From Ruegeria faecimaris (GTDB taxonomy: Bacteria; Pseudomonadota; Alphaproteobacteria; Rhodobacterales; Rhodobacteraceae): a DNA stretch of 64,000 bases. This document shows, piece by piece, positions 43,617 to 53,927 of this stretch. Under the pieces are notes generated by a model. The model was not told where the DNA came from. It saw nothing but the letters and a program-made list of their open reading frames with translations, and made no database searches. Each line of letters opens with the position of its first letter. The first letter of the stretch is position 1. A program made the translations under genes and the position numbers. The stretch is taken from contig NZ_FXTE01000001.1 of NCBI RefSeq assembly GCF_900182615.1, forward strand, positions 930,001 through 994,000, read 5' to 3'.

Positions 43617-44306
43617 ATGATCGATCTATATTTCTGGCCCACGCCCAACGGCTGGAAAGTGTCCATCGCTTTGGAAGAGATGGAGCTGCCCTATAAAACC
43701 CACCTGATCAACATCGGCCAAGGCGACCAGTTCGACCCCGAGTTCCTTAAGATCGCCCCCAATAACCGGATGCCCGCGATCGTCGATCCGAACGGACCCG
43801 GAGGGACGCCGGTATCTGTATTCGAAAGCGGCGCGATCCTGATGTATCTCGCCCGAAAAACCGGACGCTTCTATGGTGAAACTGAACGTGACCGGATCGC
43901 TGTCGAAGAATGGCTGATGTGGCAGATGGGCGGCATCGGCCCGATGGCGGGACAAGCACACCATTTCCTGAAATACGCACCTCAGCTGGACCCGCCGCAA
44001 GACCTGCCCTACCCCAAGGATCGCTACCGTGCCGAAGTCGGACGTCTTTACGGCGTTCTGGATCGCAGGCTGGCCGAGAACGAATATGTGGCCGGCAATT
44101 TCTATTCCATCGCCGACATGTCGATCTGGGGCTGGGCGAGCTTGTGGGAAGGGCAACAACAGGTGTTGGAAAACAAGCCTCACTTTACCCGCTGGTTGGA
44201 AACCGTAAGCTCTCGCCGCGGTGTGCATGCGGGCCGCGCCTTGCATGCCGAGTTGCGCGGAGATCACCGTGACAGGCAATCGCAGGGCGTTTTGTTTAAA
44301 CGATAA
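43617..44306 (+). CDS. Glutathione S-transferase (YfcG/Ure2p-like)
   Basis: A 229-residue GST of the nu/Ure2p-like group. The N-terminal thioredoxin domain starts IDLYFWPTPNGWKVSIALEEMELPY, in which the TPNGWKV motif is typical, and has NNRMPAIVD and FESGAILMYLA for glutathione binding. The C-terminal helical domain has WLMWQMGGIGPMAGQAHHF and the N-capping motif region YSIADMSIWGW. The last 20 or so residues are charged and look like a tail. Members such as YfcG act as disulfide-bond reductases on small thiols. It stands 270 bp from the divergent metZ gene. Confidence 0.94.
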   Translation: MIDLYFWPTPNGWKVSIALEEMELPYKTHLINIGQGDQFDPEFLKIAPNNRMPAIVDPNGPGGTPVSVFESGAILMYLARKTGRFYGETERDRIAVEEWLMWQMGGIGPMAGQAHHFLKYAPQLDPPQDLPYPKDRYRAEVGRLYGVLDRRLAENEYVAGNFYSIADMSIWGWASLWEGQQQVLENKPHFTRWLETVSSRRGVHAGRALHAELRGDHRDRQSQGVLFKR

Positions 44307-44366
44307 GCGAGGGTATTGTTTACACGGTATGTCGCATTTTCTGGATGCCAGAATCAGGAGTGAATT

Positions 44367-45452
<1,086 letters not shown>

Positions 45453-45453
<1 letters not shown>

Positions 45454-46208
45454 TGCCCTGCAAAGCGCCGCGCCTACCCTACCGAACTTGGCAGGGTCAG
45501 GCCCGCGGCGCAGCGCTGACGTTGTGCTTCTGGCTGACGGGCCATGCCCCGTTGGCACTGGCGGAGACCGTCTCAGCCGCTCGTTTCACCGAGCCGACAA
45601 CACGTTACGCCCACGGAGTTCTGGGTGATAACATCGAATATGGCGCGTTAGAGCTGACTACCCAAAGCGGAAACGTGACCATCCGTCTTCCATCTGATCG
45701 CGTATTTGAAGATCTCGCTCCACGGCTTGTGGACGTGGATCAGGACGGGACCCCCGAGGTCATTGTCATTGAATCTCAGGGTCAAACGGGCGCTCAGTTG
45801 GCCATCTATGATGCCAGAGGCGATAAAATCGCCGCAACTCCGCATATCGGTACCCGCTTTCGATGGCTTGCTCCGGTCGGGGCGGCGGATCTGGATGGGG
45901 ATGGCAATATCGAAATCGCCTATGTCGACCGCCCTCATCTGGCCAAGACATTGCTCATTTGGCGCTTTGTCGACGGCGAATTAATCCAGATTGCCGCTCT
46001 ACCAGGGCTGACAAATCATCGGATCGGCGAAGGTTTCATCACAGGGGGTCTGCGCGACTGTGGCAATGGCCCGGAACTGGTTGTCGCGTCTGCGGACTGG
46101 CGCGAAATTGTCAGCATCCGCTTTGACAATGGCTGGGTGCAGCATCTGGTCGCCCCCTTTAGCCCGAAAGCAATGACCTCTGCGCTTAACTGCGTACCCT
46201 CGCCCTGA
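45453..46208 (+). CDS. Exported VCBS/FG-GAP repeat protein
   Basis: A 251-residue protein with a long N-terminal signal peptide (cleavage near APLALAE, residue 37) and VCBS/FG-GAP-type calcium loops DVDQDGTPEV and DLDGDGNIEI. A beta-propeller-like periplasmic or surface domain is predicted. It starts on the last base of the ferredoxin stop codon (TGATG), so the two are translationally coupled. The pairing is curious but has no obvious meaning. Function unknown. Confidence 0.82.
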
Positions 46209-46252
46209 CTGCAGCCCGCGTCAGAGGGCTGCCCGGCCCAAGCCCATTGACG

Positions 46253-46269
46253 CTGCATCTCTGATGCAG
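46253..46269. other. Hairpin between converging VCBS and purD genes
   Basis: CTGCATC (46253-46259) pairs with GATGCAG (46263-46269) with a 3-nt loop, within a larger imperfect GC-rich dyad. No T run follows on either strand, so it is at best a weak bidirectional terminator. Confidence 0.35.
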
Positions 46270-46294
46270 TGGCTGGGCGCGGGAGCCCTCGCGA

Positions 46295-47557
46295 TTACAG
46301 CGCCCGCCATCCGATATCCCGGCGAAAGAACCCCTCTGGCCAGTTGATCCCGTCGATCAGCTCATAGGCGCGGTCACGCGCTTCCTGCAGGTTCTGGCCG
46401 CGTGCGGTGACATTCAATACCCGGCCACCACTAGAGACGATCTGACCGTCGGATTCTTTGGTTCCTGCGTGAAACACCATATTACCGCTATCTTCAGATA
46501 CGTCATCCAGCCCTTTGATCACGCTGCCTTTTTGGTAGGCGCCCGGATAACCATTTGCGGCCATGACTACCGTCAAGGCGTGATCATCCGCCCAGTTTAC
46601 ACGCGCCTCGGCCAACCGGCCTTCTGCTGCGGCGTGCATCAGGTCCATCGCCTGCGCGCCCAGGCGCATCATCAGCACCTGACATTCCGGGTCGCCGAAA
46701 CGCACGTTATATTCAACCAACCGTGGCTGGCCGTCTTTGATCATCAAACCAACATAAAGAACGCCCTGAAACGGCGTTCCGCGCCGCTTCATCTCTGCCA
46801 TGGTGGGGCGCACAATCTCGTTCATCGCGCGCTCTTCGATTACAGCGCTTAACACAGGAGCCGGAGAATACGCGCCCATGCCGCCGGTGTTCAGACCGGT
46901 ATCGCCCTCGCCTACCCGTTTATGGTCTTGCGCCGTGCCAATGGACAGGATGCTTTCCCCGTCGCACAGCACGAACAGAGATGCCTCTTCACCTTCCATG
47001 AACTCTTCGACCACAACTTCGGCACCGGCACCACCAAAGGCTCCGCCAAACATGTCATCGATCGCATCCAAGGCCGTCGCTTCGTCCATCGCAACGATCA
47101 CACCCTTGCCCGCGGCCAAGCCATCAGCCTTGACGACGATAGGTGCGCCCTGCTTTTTGATATAGGCTTTGGCTGGCTCGGCCTCGATAAACCGGGCGTA
47201 TCCTGCGGTTGGAGCATTGGCGGCGTCGCAGATCTCTTTAGTAAAGCTCTTGGACGCCTCGAGACGTGCAGCCGCGGCCGAGGGGCCAAAAACCAGGACA
47301 CCAGCCTCGCGCAAACGATCCGCAACGCCCGCAGCCAATGGCGCCTCGGGGCCGACGATCACAAAGTCGATCGCGTTCTCATCTGCAAATCTGACCACCT
47401 CACCGCCATTTTCGATGTCCAGTGCCGCACATTCGGCGATCTGGGCAATGCCAGCATTGCCCGGAGCAACGATCAGGCGGTCACATTTCGGGTTTTGCAT
47501 CACCGCCCAGGCCAGGCTGTGTTCGCGCCCACCACTGCCGAGAATGAGGATGTTCAT
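46295..47557 (-). CDS. purD: Phosphoribosylamine--glycine ligase
   Basis: PurD (GAR synthetase) joins phosphoribosylamine and glycine with ATP, the second step of purine synthesis. The 420-residue protein begins MNILILGSGGREHSLAWA and has the ATP-grasp blocks VVKADGLAAGKGV, EFMEGEEASLFVLCDG and RFGDPECQVLMMRL. The frame is open to 47791, but ATG at 47557 begins the conserved sequence. It is divergent from xseA over 75 bp. Other pur genes are not in the window. Confidence 0.98.
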   Translation of the reverse strand: MNILILGSGGREHSLAWAVMQNPKCDRLIVAPGNAGIAQIAECAALDIENGGEVVRFADENAIDFVIVGPEAPLAAGVADRLREAGVLVFGPSAAAARLEASKSFTKEICDAANAPTAGYARFIEAEPAKAYIKKQGAPIVVKADGLAAGKGVIVAMDEATALDAIDDMFGGAFGGAGAEVVVEEFMEGEEASLFVLCDGESILSIGTAQDHKRVGEGDTGLNTGGMGAYSPAPVLSAVIEERAMNEIVRPTMAEMKRRGTPFQGVLYVGLMIKDGQPRLVEYNVRFGDPECQVLMMRLGAQAMDLMHAAAEGRLAEARVNWADDHALTVVMAANGYPGAYQKGSVIKGLDDVSEDSGNMVFHAGTKESDGQIVSSGGRVLNVTARGQNLQEARDRAYELIDGINWPEGFFRRDIGWRAL

Positions 47558-47632
47558 GACTGCTCTCCGATCTGCTTGGCCTCGCCTTCCGCGCGTTCTA
47601 AGCTGGCCGAGCATTTGACACAAGGCGCTGAA

Positions 47633-49126
47633 ATGTCCGACCTGCTTGACGACCCCATTCCCGGCCAAAATACCCCAGAATACACTGTTTCCGACATCTC
47701 GGGCGAGGTGAAGCGGACGCTGGAAGGCAGTTTCGGCCGAATCCGTGTTCGGGGTGAGGTCGGTCGCGTGTTCAAAGCCAGATCTGGTCATCTGTACTAT
47801 GACATCAAGGACGACAAGAACGTACTGGCCTGCACCACTTGGAAAGGCCAGGTTGCTGCCCTGTCCGTGGTTCCCGAGGAAGGTCTGGAAGTGGTCGTCA
47901 CAGGCCGTCTGACCGCTTTTGGAGCGCAGTCCAAATACAATCTGAACGTGGATGAGGTTTCGGTGGCCGGACAGGGTGCCCTGATGGCCCTGCTTGAAAA
48001 GCGAAAGAAACAGTTGGAATCCGAGGGCCTGTTCGCACCCGAGCGTAAAAAGCCTCTGCCCTATCTTCCTCAGATCATCGGCGTGGTGACTTCACCCTCG
48101 GGCGCGGTGATCCGCGATATCCTGCACCGGTTGCGTGACCGGTTTCCGCGCAAAGTGCTGATCTGGCCTGTCGCCGTGCAAGGTTCGAATTGCGCGCCTG
48201 AGGTGGCGAACGCGATTACTGGTTTCAATCAACTGACCCCTGGCGGTGCGCTGCCACGCCCGGACCTGATCATCGTCGCCCGTGGTGGCGGGTCAATCGA
48301 GGACCTCTGGGGGTTCAACGAAGAGATCGTGGCCCGTGCTACGGCGGCATCAGAGATCCCGGTGATCTCGGCCGTTGGGCACGAGACCGACACGACCCTG
48401 ATTGATTTTGTGTCGGACCGCAGGGCCCCAACCCCCACAGCCGCAGCCGAACTTGCGGTGCCTGTCCGCATGGAACTTCTGGCCTGGACCGGAGAGCAAA
48501 GCGCCCGCCTGTCCCGTGCAGCCACGGACGCTGTGCAAAGACGGTCGCAACGGTTGCGGGATTTATCCCGCGCATTACCACGCCCGGATAGCTTGTTGAA
48601 CAACCCGCGACAACGCCTTGATTTAATTGCGGACCGACTGACACCAGCACTTGAGCGCGGCGTACAAAACCGCCGCCTTCAAGTTGTGAAACTGTCCGCC
48701 CATCTGCGCCCGTCCATATTACGCTCACTGGTCGGAACCCGACAGGAAACACTGCGCAGCCTTTCGTCGCGCCTGTCTGTCCGGCCGATCCAGCGCGAAA
48801 TCGACAGCCAACGGCAAAACATCAACCGCCTAGCCGAACGCTTGAGTACAGCGCAAACCGCGCGTCTGGACCGGATGCGTCAATCCCTGGAAACCGCAGA
48901 CCGGCTGCGGGAAACGCTCAGCTACAAGGCAACGCTGCAACGTGGATATGCGGTCGTACGCGCCGAAGGACAGGTACTGACAACCCGTAAACAGGCGGCA
49001 AAACACCAATCCTTTGACATTGAATTTGCAGATGGCGAATTGAAGACCGGCCCGTCTACCCCGTCACCGTCAACTTCGAAAAAGCCGCCGAAAAAGGATG
49101 CGCCGGATCAGGGGTCGTTGTTCTGA
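47633..49126 (+). CDS. xseA: Exodeoxyribonuclease VII large subunit
   Basis: XseA with XseB degrades single-stranded DNA into oligonucleotides. The 497-residue protein has the N-terminal OB fold (YTVSDISGEVKRTLEGSFGRIRVRGEV), the central catalytic region (VVTSPSGAVIRDILHRLRDRFP, ARGGGSIEDLWGFNEE, SAVGHETDTTLIDFVSDRRAPTPTAAAELAVP) and a long coiled coil (about 300-430) with many arginines. The ATG at 47633 is chosen because the upstream open frame overlaps purD. XseB is not seen here. The last 30 residues are Lys/Pro-rich. Confidence 0.98.
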   Translation: MSDLLDDPIPGQNTPEYTVSDISGEVKRTLEGSFGRIRVRGEVGRVFKARSGHLYYDIKDDKNVLACTTWKGQVAALSVVPEEGLEVVVTGRLTAFGAQSKYNLNVDEVSVAGQGALMALLEKRKKQLESEGLFAPERKKPLPYLPQIIGVVTSPSGAVIRDILHRLRDRFPRKVLIWPVAVQGSNCAPEVANAITGFNQLTPGGALPRPDLIIVARGGGSIEDLWGFNEEIVARATAASEIPVISAVGHETDTTLIDFVSDRRAPTPTAAAELAVPVRMELLAWTGEQSARLSRAATDAVQRRSQRLRDLSRALPRPDSLLNNPRQRLDLIADRLTPALERGVQNRRLQVVKLSAHLRPSILRSLVGTRQETLRSLSSRLSVRPIQREIDSQRQNINRLAERLSTAQTARLDRMRQSLETADRLRETLSYKATLQRGYAVVRAEGQVLTTRKQAAKHQSFDIEFADGELKTGPSTPSPSTSKKPPKKDAPDQGSLF

Positions 49127-49138
49127 CCCCTGCACAGG

Positions 49139-49534
49139 CTAGACACCGACTTCGGGACCGTAACAGACCATCTCGGCGTCTGTGTCTTCGTTCTCATATA
49201 GTTCGGTCATCTCAGGATTTCCCTCGAACTGAGCGATTAGACCGCCGCCAGATTCGGTGAATACCCAACATTGCGGGTCATGCCGGTCTTCATAGACGAA
49301 ACAGATCTGTCCTTCTTGCTCGTACCAGAGCCCTTCTTTGCAGTTCCCGTCCAGAAAAGACCAAATCACGCGGCGATCCGGCAGATAACGCTCGACCCCA
49401 TAAATCCTGCCTTCAAAGCCATAGAACAGGGTTTTTCCCAGCGTATAGCGGTCAAATTCGGCGCCGGACAGGGATGTGTCGGCACAAACCGCCGGGGCAG
49501 CCATCGACAACAGAATCGCAATTCGTTTCAGCAT
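49139..49534 (-). CDS. Small secreted hypothetical protein
   Basis: A 131-residue exported protein with a signal peptide (MLKRIAILLSMAAPAVCA) and a mature part with about four cysteines (DGNCKEGLWYEQEGQICFVYEDRHDPQCWVF), likely forming disulfides. The motif LFYGFEGRIYGVERYLPDRRVIWSF hints at a small beta domain. I think I have seen similar proteins in alphaproteobacteria but cannot name the family. It is convergent with xseA. Function unknown. Confidence 0.7.
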   Translation of the reverse strand: MLKRIAILLSMAAPAVCADTSLSGAEFDRYTLGKTLFYGFEGRIYGVERYLPDRRVIWSFLDGNCKEGLWYEQEGQICFVYEDRHDPQCWVFTESGGGLIAQFEGNPEMTELYENEDTDAEMVCYGPEVGV

Positions 49535-49667
49535 GGGTTCATTCTGTCAGATGGCAGGCCGCTAGGCCAATTCCCTTTTCATTCCAACCGGGTGCCTTCA
49601 CGTCACCGATTGAGTTTTGCGGTTATGCGCTGCGAAAGTGTTCAGTACATGCTGCGGAGATAACTCT

Positions 49668-50306
49668 ATGACCAATGCCCTCTTTCTGATTGCGACAGCT
49701 TGCGCTCTGGCTTACCTGCCATTGACCTCGCGTGGCGCTGGCGCTGTTCGGTCAATCCTAAAGACCCTATCCGTCGCAGTTCTGGCGGTCATTGCCGCCC
49801 AAAGTGGCGCTCCATTTCTGTTGATCCTTGCGCTGGCATTCTGTGCGCTGGGGGACGCCCTTCTGTCCCGGGAAAGTGATGCCACCTTCATGGCCGGGAT
49901 CGGTGCCTTTGCAACTGGTCATCTGGCCTATATCGGGCTGTTCTTGTCCCATCCGGCCAGCAACGCCGCGCTTATTCTGGAGAAGCCCGGATATTTCTGG
50001 TCTTTGATCCTCCTCGGTATTGTCGTAGTCACCCTATTACCGCCGCGTGCCGGAGACCTGAAATGGCCCGTTCTCGGGTATATTCCGATCATTCTGGGTA
50101 TGGGTATCACGGTCCTGGCCCTGCCCGAAACAGGCGCGCTGCGTTGGGCTTTACCTGCGGCTTTGTCCTTTATCGCGTCCGACCTGATCCTGGCGACTGA
50201 GAAGTTTCTTCTGCCAGCGGACCATCCCAGCCGCCGTTTCACCTCCTATCTGGTTTGGGTATTGTATTGGGGGGCGCAAGCCGGTCTTCTGATCGCCTTC
50301 CTCTGA
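49668..50306 (+). CDS. YhhN/TMEM86-family lysoplasmalogenase-like membrane protein
   Basis: A 212-residue protein with seven or eight membrane segments of the YhhN family, related to eukaryotic TMEM86B lysoplasmalogenase. The signature ALGDALLSRESDATFMAGIGAFATGHLAYI carries the conserved Asp/His, and a second conserved aspartate is in FIASDLILATEKF. Start 49668 has GGAG 9 bp upstream. Bacterial members have been linked to lysoplasmalogen hydrolysis, but this activity is inferred here from the family. ftsY follows 58 bp later. Confidence 0.88.
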   Translation: MTNALFLIATACALAYLPLTSRGAGAVRSILKTLSVAVLAVIAAQSGAPFLLILALAFCALGDALLSRESDATFMAGIGAFATGHLAYIGLFLSHPASNAALILEKPGYFWSLILLGIVVVTLLPPRAGDLKWPVLGYIPIILGMGITVLALPETGALRWALPAALSFIASDLILATEKFLLPADHPSRRFTSYLVWVLYWGAQAGLLIAFL

Positions 50307-50364
50307 CCCTTTGCAACTGCTGCAATTCCGCATTAGGTGAGAGGAACACCTGCGGAGACCAAAA

Positions 50365-51483
50365 ATGGCGCTATTCTCAAAGCTCAAGGACAAGCTGTTC
50401 AAATCCTCATCCCGCCTTGAACAAGGGTTGGATGCCATCGTTGAAGATGGGGGCGAGGAAACAACTGCACCGGATCCAATCCCGCCAGCGCCAGCGCCGC
50501 ATTCCGAACCGGCACCCGAAGTCGCGCAACCGGACATGGCACCGGAACAGGCAGTTGCCAAACCGGTGTCCACTACAGCCGAGTCTGCGCCGTCCAAATC
50601 CATGCTCGGGCGGCTTTTCGGGCGCGCCGAAACCGAGACAACAGTTCGCCGCACGCTGGATGACGACATGCTGGAACAGCTTGAAGAGCTGTTGATTGCA
50701 TCCGACATGGGTGTGGACACAGCGCTGCGCGTCACCGCCAATATGGCCGAGGGCCGTTATGGCCGCAAACTTTCGACACAAGAGATCAAGCAGCTTCTGG
50801 CGCAGGAAGTCGCCCGGGTTATGGAACCCGTTGCAAAGCCCATGCCGCTCTATTCCAAACGCCCACAGGTGGTACTGGTCGTTGGCGTCAACGGATCGGG
50901 CAAGACCACCACGATCGGCAAACTAGCAAGCCAGTTCAGGGCGGCCGGCAAGAACGTAGTGATCGCAGCTGGAGACACCTTCCGCGCAGCCGCCGTAGAA
51001 CAGCTGCAGGTCTGGGGCGACCGCGCAGGCGTTCCGGTCCTGACAGCCCCCGAAGGCTCAGACCCCGCCTCCCTGGCCTTCGATGCGTTGACCCGCGCAC
51101 AAGAGGATGGCGCCGATCTGTTGATGATCGACACCGCCGGTCGTCTGCAAAATCGTGCCGACCTGATGGAGGAATTGGCCAAGATCGTCCGGGTGATCCG
51201 CAAAGTCGACGAAACCGCACCGCACAATACCCTTTTGGTTCTGGACGCCACCACCGGTCAGAATGCACTCAGTCAGGTCGATACCTTTCAGAAACTGGCC
51301 GATGTCTCCGGCCTGGTGATGACCAAGCTGGACGGCACCGCAAAAGGCGGCGTGCTGGTGGCTCTGGCTGACAAGTTCGGCCTGCCCATTCACGCAATCG
51401 GCGTCGGAGAGCAGATCGACGATCTTTCCCCCTTCGATCCCGAAGAATTCGCAGCCGCCCTAACAGGCCTGGAAAAAGGCTAA
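50365..51483 (+). CDS. ftsY: Signal recognition particle receptor
   Basis: FtsY docks SRP-ribosome complexes on the inner membrane for co-translational insertion. The 372-residue protein has a short, acidic, Pro/Ala-rich A domain (about 1-85), the helical N domain, and the GTPase G domain with GVNGSGKTTTIGKLA, AAGDTFRAAAVEQL, DTAGRLQNRADLMEEL and TKLDGTAKGG. A GGAGACCAAAA sequence precedes the ATG. It is followed by a GC-rich hairpin element and two membrane-protein genes on the same strand. Confidence 0.98.
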   Translation: MALFSKLKDKLFKSSSRLEQGLDAIVEDGGEETTAPDPIPPAPAPHSEPAPEVAQPDMAPEQAVAKPVSTTAESAPSKSMLGRLFGRAETETTVRRTLDDDMLEQLEELLIASDMGVDTALRVTANMAEGRYGRKLSTQEIKQLLAQEVARVMEPVAKPMPLYSKRPQVVLVVGVNGSGKTTTIGKLASQFRAAGKNVVIAAGDTFRAAAVEQLQVWGDRAGVPVLTAPEGSDPASLAFDALTRAQEDGADLLMIDTAGRLQNRADLMEELAKIVRVIRKVDETAPHNTLLVLDATTGQNALSQVDTFQKLADVSGLVMTKLDGTAKGGVLVALADKFGLPIHAIGVGEQIDDLSPFDPEEFAAALTGLEKG

Positions 51484-51519
51484 TCCCTACTTCATCTGGC
51501 TAAAAATATCTTCGGGGGT

Positions 51520-51542
51520 GTGGGGGGCAGACAGCCCCCCAC
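51520..51542. repeat. GC-rich hairpin element downstream of ftsY
   Basis: GTGGGGGGC (51520-51528) pairs with GCCCCCCAC (51534-51542) around AGACA; it is preceded by TAAAAATATC (51501-51510) and a CGGGGG run. I recall similar intergenic elements with an AAATATC lead and a G-run/C-run hairpin repeated many times in Rhodobacterales genomes. No second copy is obvious in this window. It may act as a terminator. Confidence 0.5.
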
Positions 51543-51569
51543 CCTCTCCACCCGCGAAAGGTCGATGTC

Positions 51570-52472
51570 TTGAGCGACTGGCTCATCTCTCTGGAAGGCA
51601 CGCCCAAGGGCCATGACCTTGCCCTTGGGCTCGCGCTGATGGCCGCCTTCTTGCACGCGGTGTTCGGAGCATTACAAAAGGGCCGCCACGACCCGTGGCT
51701 GTCCCGCGGGGCTATAGACGCCAGCTACTGTCTTCTGGCTGCACCTTTCGCGTTTTTTGTAGTGCCCTGGCCCGAGCCCTATATGTGGCCAATCTTCGCC
51801 ACCGTCTGGCTGATCCACATCGCTTACAAGATACTGCAGGCAATGGCCTATACCAAAGGCTCTTATACAGTGGTCTATCCTGTTGTGCGCGGCACCGGAC
51901 CCCTGTTCACAGTATTCGGTGCCTACCTGTTGTTTGGCGAGACCTTCTCTGCCACGCAATGGTTTGGTGTCGCGGTCTTGCTGGCCGGGATATTCGGGCT
52001 TGCGGCCTATAATCTGCGGTTTCTCGAAACCAACCGCGAAACGCTTGGGATCGCCCTAGCCTTGGCCCTCGCAACCGGCCTGTTTGTGGCGTTATATACC
52101 ACCTATGACGCCTATGGCATTCGTGCGACGGCCGATCCGTTCACCTTTCTGGCCTGGTTTTTCATGATCGACGGGGCCGCCATGCCGATCTATGCGTTTT
52201 TTCGCTGGCGCGCGATGGCCCATCGCCCGGCCTTGGGACCCTTGGCGCTGCGCGGCATCGCCGGCGGGATCATCGCCCCTCTATCTTTCGGAGCCATCAT
52301 GCTGGCCACGCGGTTGGACAAGGTCGGCGAAGCCGCCGTTCTGCGGGAAACCTCCACCGTCTTTGCCGCCCTGATCGGCTGGCTGGTTCTGAAAGAAACC
52401 GTCGGCCCAAGGCGGATCGCGCTGATGGCATTGATTGCACTCGGCGCCGTAATAGTTGAAATGGGCGGGTAA
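51570..52472 (+). CDS. EamA/DMT-superfamily transporter
   Basis: A 300-residue protein with about ten membrane segments in two EamA repeats (ALGLALMAAFLHAVFGALQKG, YTVVYPVVRGTGPLFTVFGAYLLFGETF; and LRETSTVFAALIGWLVLKETVGPRRIALMALIALGAVIVE). The start is TTG at 51570, because the nearby ATG at 51565 is out of frame and stops at once; GAAAGG lies about 10 bp upstream. The transported compound is unknown. It sits between ftsY and an IspZ-like gene; I recall this gene order in relatives. Confidence 0.87.
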   Translation: MSDWLISLEGTPKGHDLALGLALMAAFLHAVFGALQKGRHDPWLSRGAIDASYCLLAAPFAFFVVPWPEPYMWPIFATVWLIHIAYKILQAMAYTKGSYTVVYPVVRGTGPLFTVFGAYLLFGETFSATQWFGVAVLLAGIFGLAAYNLRFLETNRETLGIALALALATGLFVALYTTYDAYGIRATADPFTFLAWFFMIDGAAMPIYAFFRWRAMAHRPALGPLALRGIAGGIIAPLSFGAIMLATRLDKVGEAAVLRETSTVFAALIGWLVLKETVGPRRIALMALIALGAVIVEMGG

Positions 52473-52489
52473 GCAGCAGGACAAAAGAC

Positions 52490-53095
52490 ATGACAGGCAA
52501 GACCGACATAAATCCATTTCTGAAACAGGTGCTGGAACTGGGTCCTCCGCTGGCCTTTTTCTTCATCTACCTGCGCTTGCGCGATGACAGCTTTATGATC
52601 GGCGGCATCGAGTATTCCGGCTTTATCATTGCCACGATCATTTTTGTGCCGCTGATGCTGGGGGCAATGGGCATCTTGTGGTACCTGACCGGCAAGCTAA
52701 GCCGGATGCAGATATTTACAGCTTTCATGGTCATTTTCTTCGGCGGCCTGACCGCCTGGTTCAATGACGAGCGGTTCTTCAAGATGAAAACCACGCTTGT
52801 TTATGGCCTGTTTGCTCTGATCCTGGGGATCGGGCTGCTGCAAAAGAAATCCTATCTTGCCTATGTTCTGGACGAGATGCTGCCCATGAAACACGAAGGC
52901 TGGATGATCCTGACCCGTCGTCTGTGTGCGTGTTTTGCTGTTCTGGCCGTCGCAAATGAATTCGTGTGGCGCACGATGTCGACCGACCTGTGGGTCAAGA
53001 TTGAGACCTTCGGATTCCCCATTGCCCTTATGGCGTTCCTCATGCTGCAGTTCAGCCTGTTGCAAAGCTATATGGATGATCCCGATCATCAATGA
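52490..53095 (+). CDS. ispZ: Inner membrane protein YciB/IspZ (septation protein family)
   Basis: A 201-residue integral membrane protein with five or six segments, matching the YciB/IspZ family (FLKQVLELGPPLAFFFIYLR, FIIATIIFVPLMLGAM, GGLTAWFNDERFFKMKTTLVYGLFALIL, NEFVWRTMSTDLWVKIETFGFP). In E. coli YciB is involved in envelope integrity; in Shigella the homologue affects septation and intercellular spread. The gene begins 17 bp after the EamA stop, so it is likely in one transcript. Confidence 0.93.
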   Translation: MTGKTDINPFLKQVLELGPPLAFFFIYLRLRDDSFMIGGIEYSGFIIATIIFVPLMLGAMGILWYLTGKLSRMQIFTAFMVIFFGGLTAWFNDERFFKMKTTLVYGLFALILGIGLLQKKSYLAYVLDEMLPMKHEGWMILTRRLCACFAVLAVANEFVWRTMSTDLWVKIETFGFPIALMAFLMLQFSLLQSYMDDPDHQ

Positions 53096-53196
53096 CGGCT
53101 AAATCCTCAACCGCCCTTCGGATGACTTTTCCGTGAAGCGCGGGAGGCCATAAAACCTAACAAAATCCTTGGCTAAACGCTTGGGCTATGAAAAGT

Positions 53197-53212
53197 TGTG
53201 TCACCACTCACC
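53197..53212. promoter_or_regulatory. Near-consensus Crp-type box before the Crp-family gene
   Basis: TGTGT (53197-53201), six bases, TCACC (53208-53212) matches the Crp half-sites TGTGA-N6-TCACA at 8 of 10 positions. It lies 25 bp upstream of the Crp-family start codon, which would suit autoregulation. Confidence 0.4.
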
Positions 53213-53237
53213 TTTTCCCGCCGGAGCACCACACCAA

Positions 53238-53906
53238 ATGACGGCTTTCCCAAATAGTGGCTTTCTATCCGAAGCTTCAGACCGGCTGAGATCAATGCTC
53301 TCGGCACAGGCGACAGAGATTTCTCTCGAACCTGGTGATATCCTTTTCGAACAAGGGGATGAAGGGGATGCCCTCTATGCCATTCTTGCCGGCACGCTAG
53401 AGGTGTCCTTCTTGGCGATGAGCGGTCGAAAACTCTCGTTGACATTGATGAAGCCTGGCGAGGTCTTTGGTGAAATCGGCTTGTTCGACAATGGCCCCCG
53501 CACCGCAACCGTGGCCGCGGCCGAGGCCTCTCGGGTGCTGCGTGTGCGTAGGTCCGATGTCATGAACCAGATCCGCCAACATCCTGACCTTGCAGTGGAT
53601 ATGATCCGACTGGCCGGTTTGCGCATGCGGTGGATGGGGTCGCAACTGAATGAACAGGTCTTTTTGCCGATGCCTATCCGGCTTGCGCGCAAACTGCTGC
53701 ATCTGTCCAACCTTCAAGACGATCCAACCACTCGCATTACCCTGTCCCAAAGCGAGCTGGCCGAATTCGTTGGTGCCACGCGCGAAGCTGTCTCAAAGAC
53801 AATTTCAACCTGGAAACGCGACAAGGTTGTCGAAGCTTCGCGGGGCGGCCTGATGATCCATGATTTTGAGGCACTGCGGGAACTGGCGGATTCCGACCTC
53901 ATTTGA
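53238..53906 (+). CDS. Crp/Fnr-family transcriptional regulator (Crp-like)
   Basis: A 222-residue regulator. The cyclic-nucleotide-type beta-barrel (about 15-115) includes a phosphate-binding-cassette-like FGEIGLFDNGPRTATV, a dimer helix follows, and a winged helix-turn-helix (LSQSELAEFVGATREAVSKTIST, 169-191) is near the end. The recognition helix has Arg182 and Glu183 as in Crp, not the Fnr pattern, and there are no cysteines, so it is no oxygen sensor of the Fnr type. The start 53238 is normal-length; GGAG is 11 bp upstream. A perfect TGTGA-N6-TCACA box begins 6 bp after its stop. Ligand unknown. Confidence 0.92.
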   Translation: MTAFPNSGFLSEASDRLRSMLSAQATEISLEPGDILFEQGDEGDALYAILAGTLEVSFLAMSGRKLSLTLMKPGEVFGEIGLFDNGPRTATVAAAEASRVLRVRRSDVMNQIRQHPDLAVDMIRLAGLRMRWMGSQLNEQVFLPMPIRLARKLLHLSNLQDDPTTRITLSQSELAEFVGATREAVSKTISTWKRDKVVEASRGGLMIHDFEALRELADSDLI

Positions 53907-53911
53907 CCTGT

Positions 53912-53927
53912 TGTGACCTGCTTCACA
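53912..53927. promoter_or_regulatory. Perfect Crp-type box
   Basis: TGTGA (53912-53916), CCTGCT, TCACA (53923-53927) is an exact match to the symmetric Crp half-sites. It follows the Crp-family stop by 5 bp and precedes an sRNA-like unit. Its centre is 41.5 bp before base 53961, the class II activation spacing if transcription starts there. Confidence 0.75.

Noticed and set aside
46922..47632. Long N-terminal extension of xseA
   Set aside because: It is antisense to purD; the conserved XseA sequence begins at 47633.
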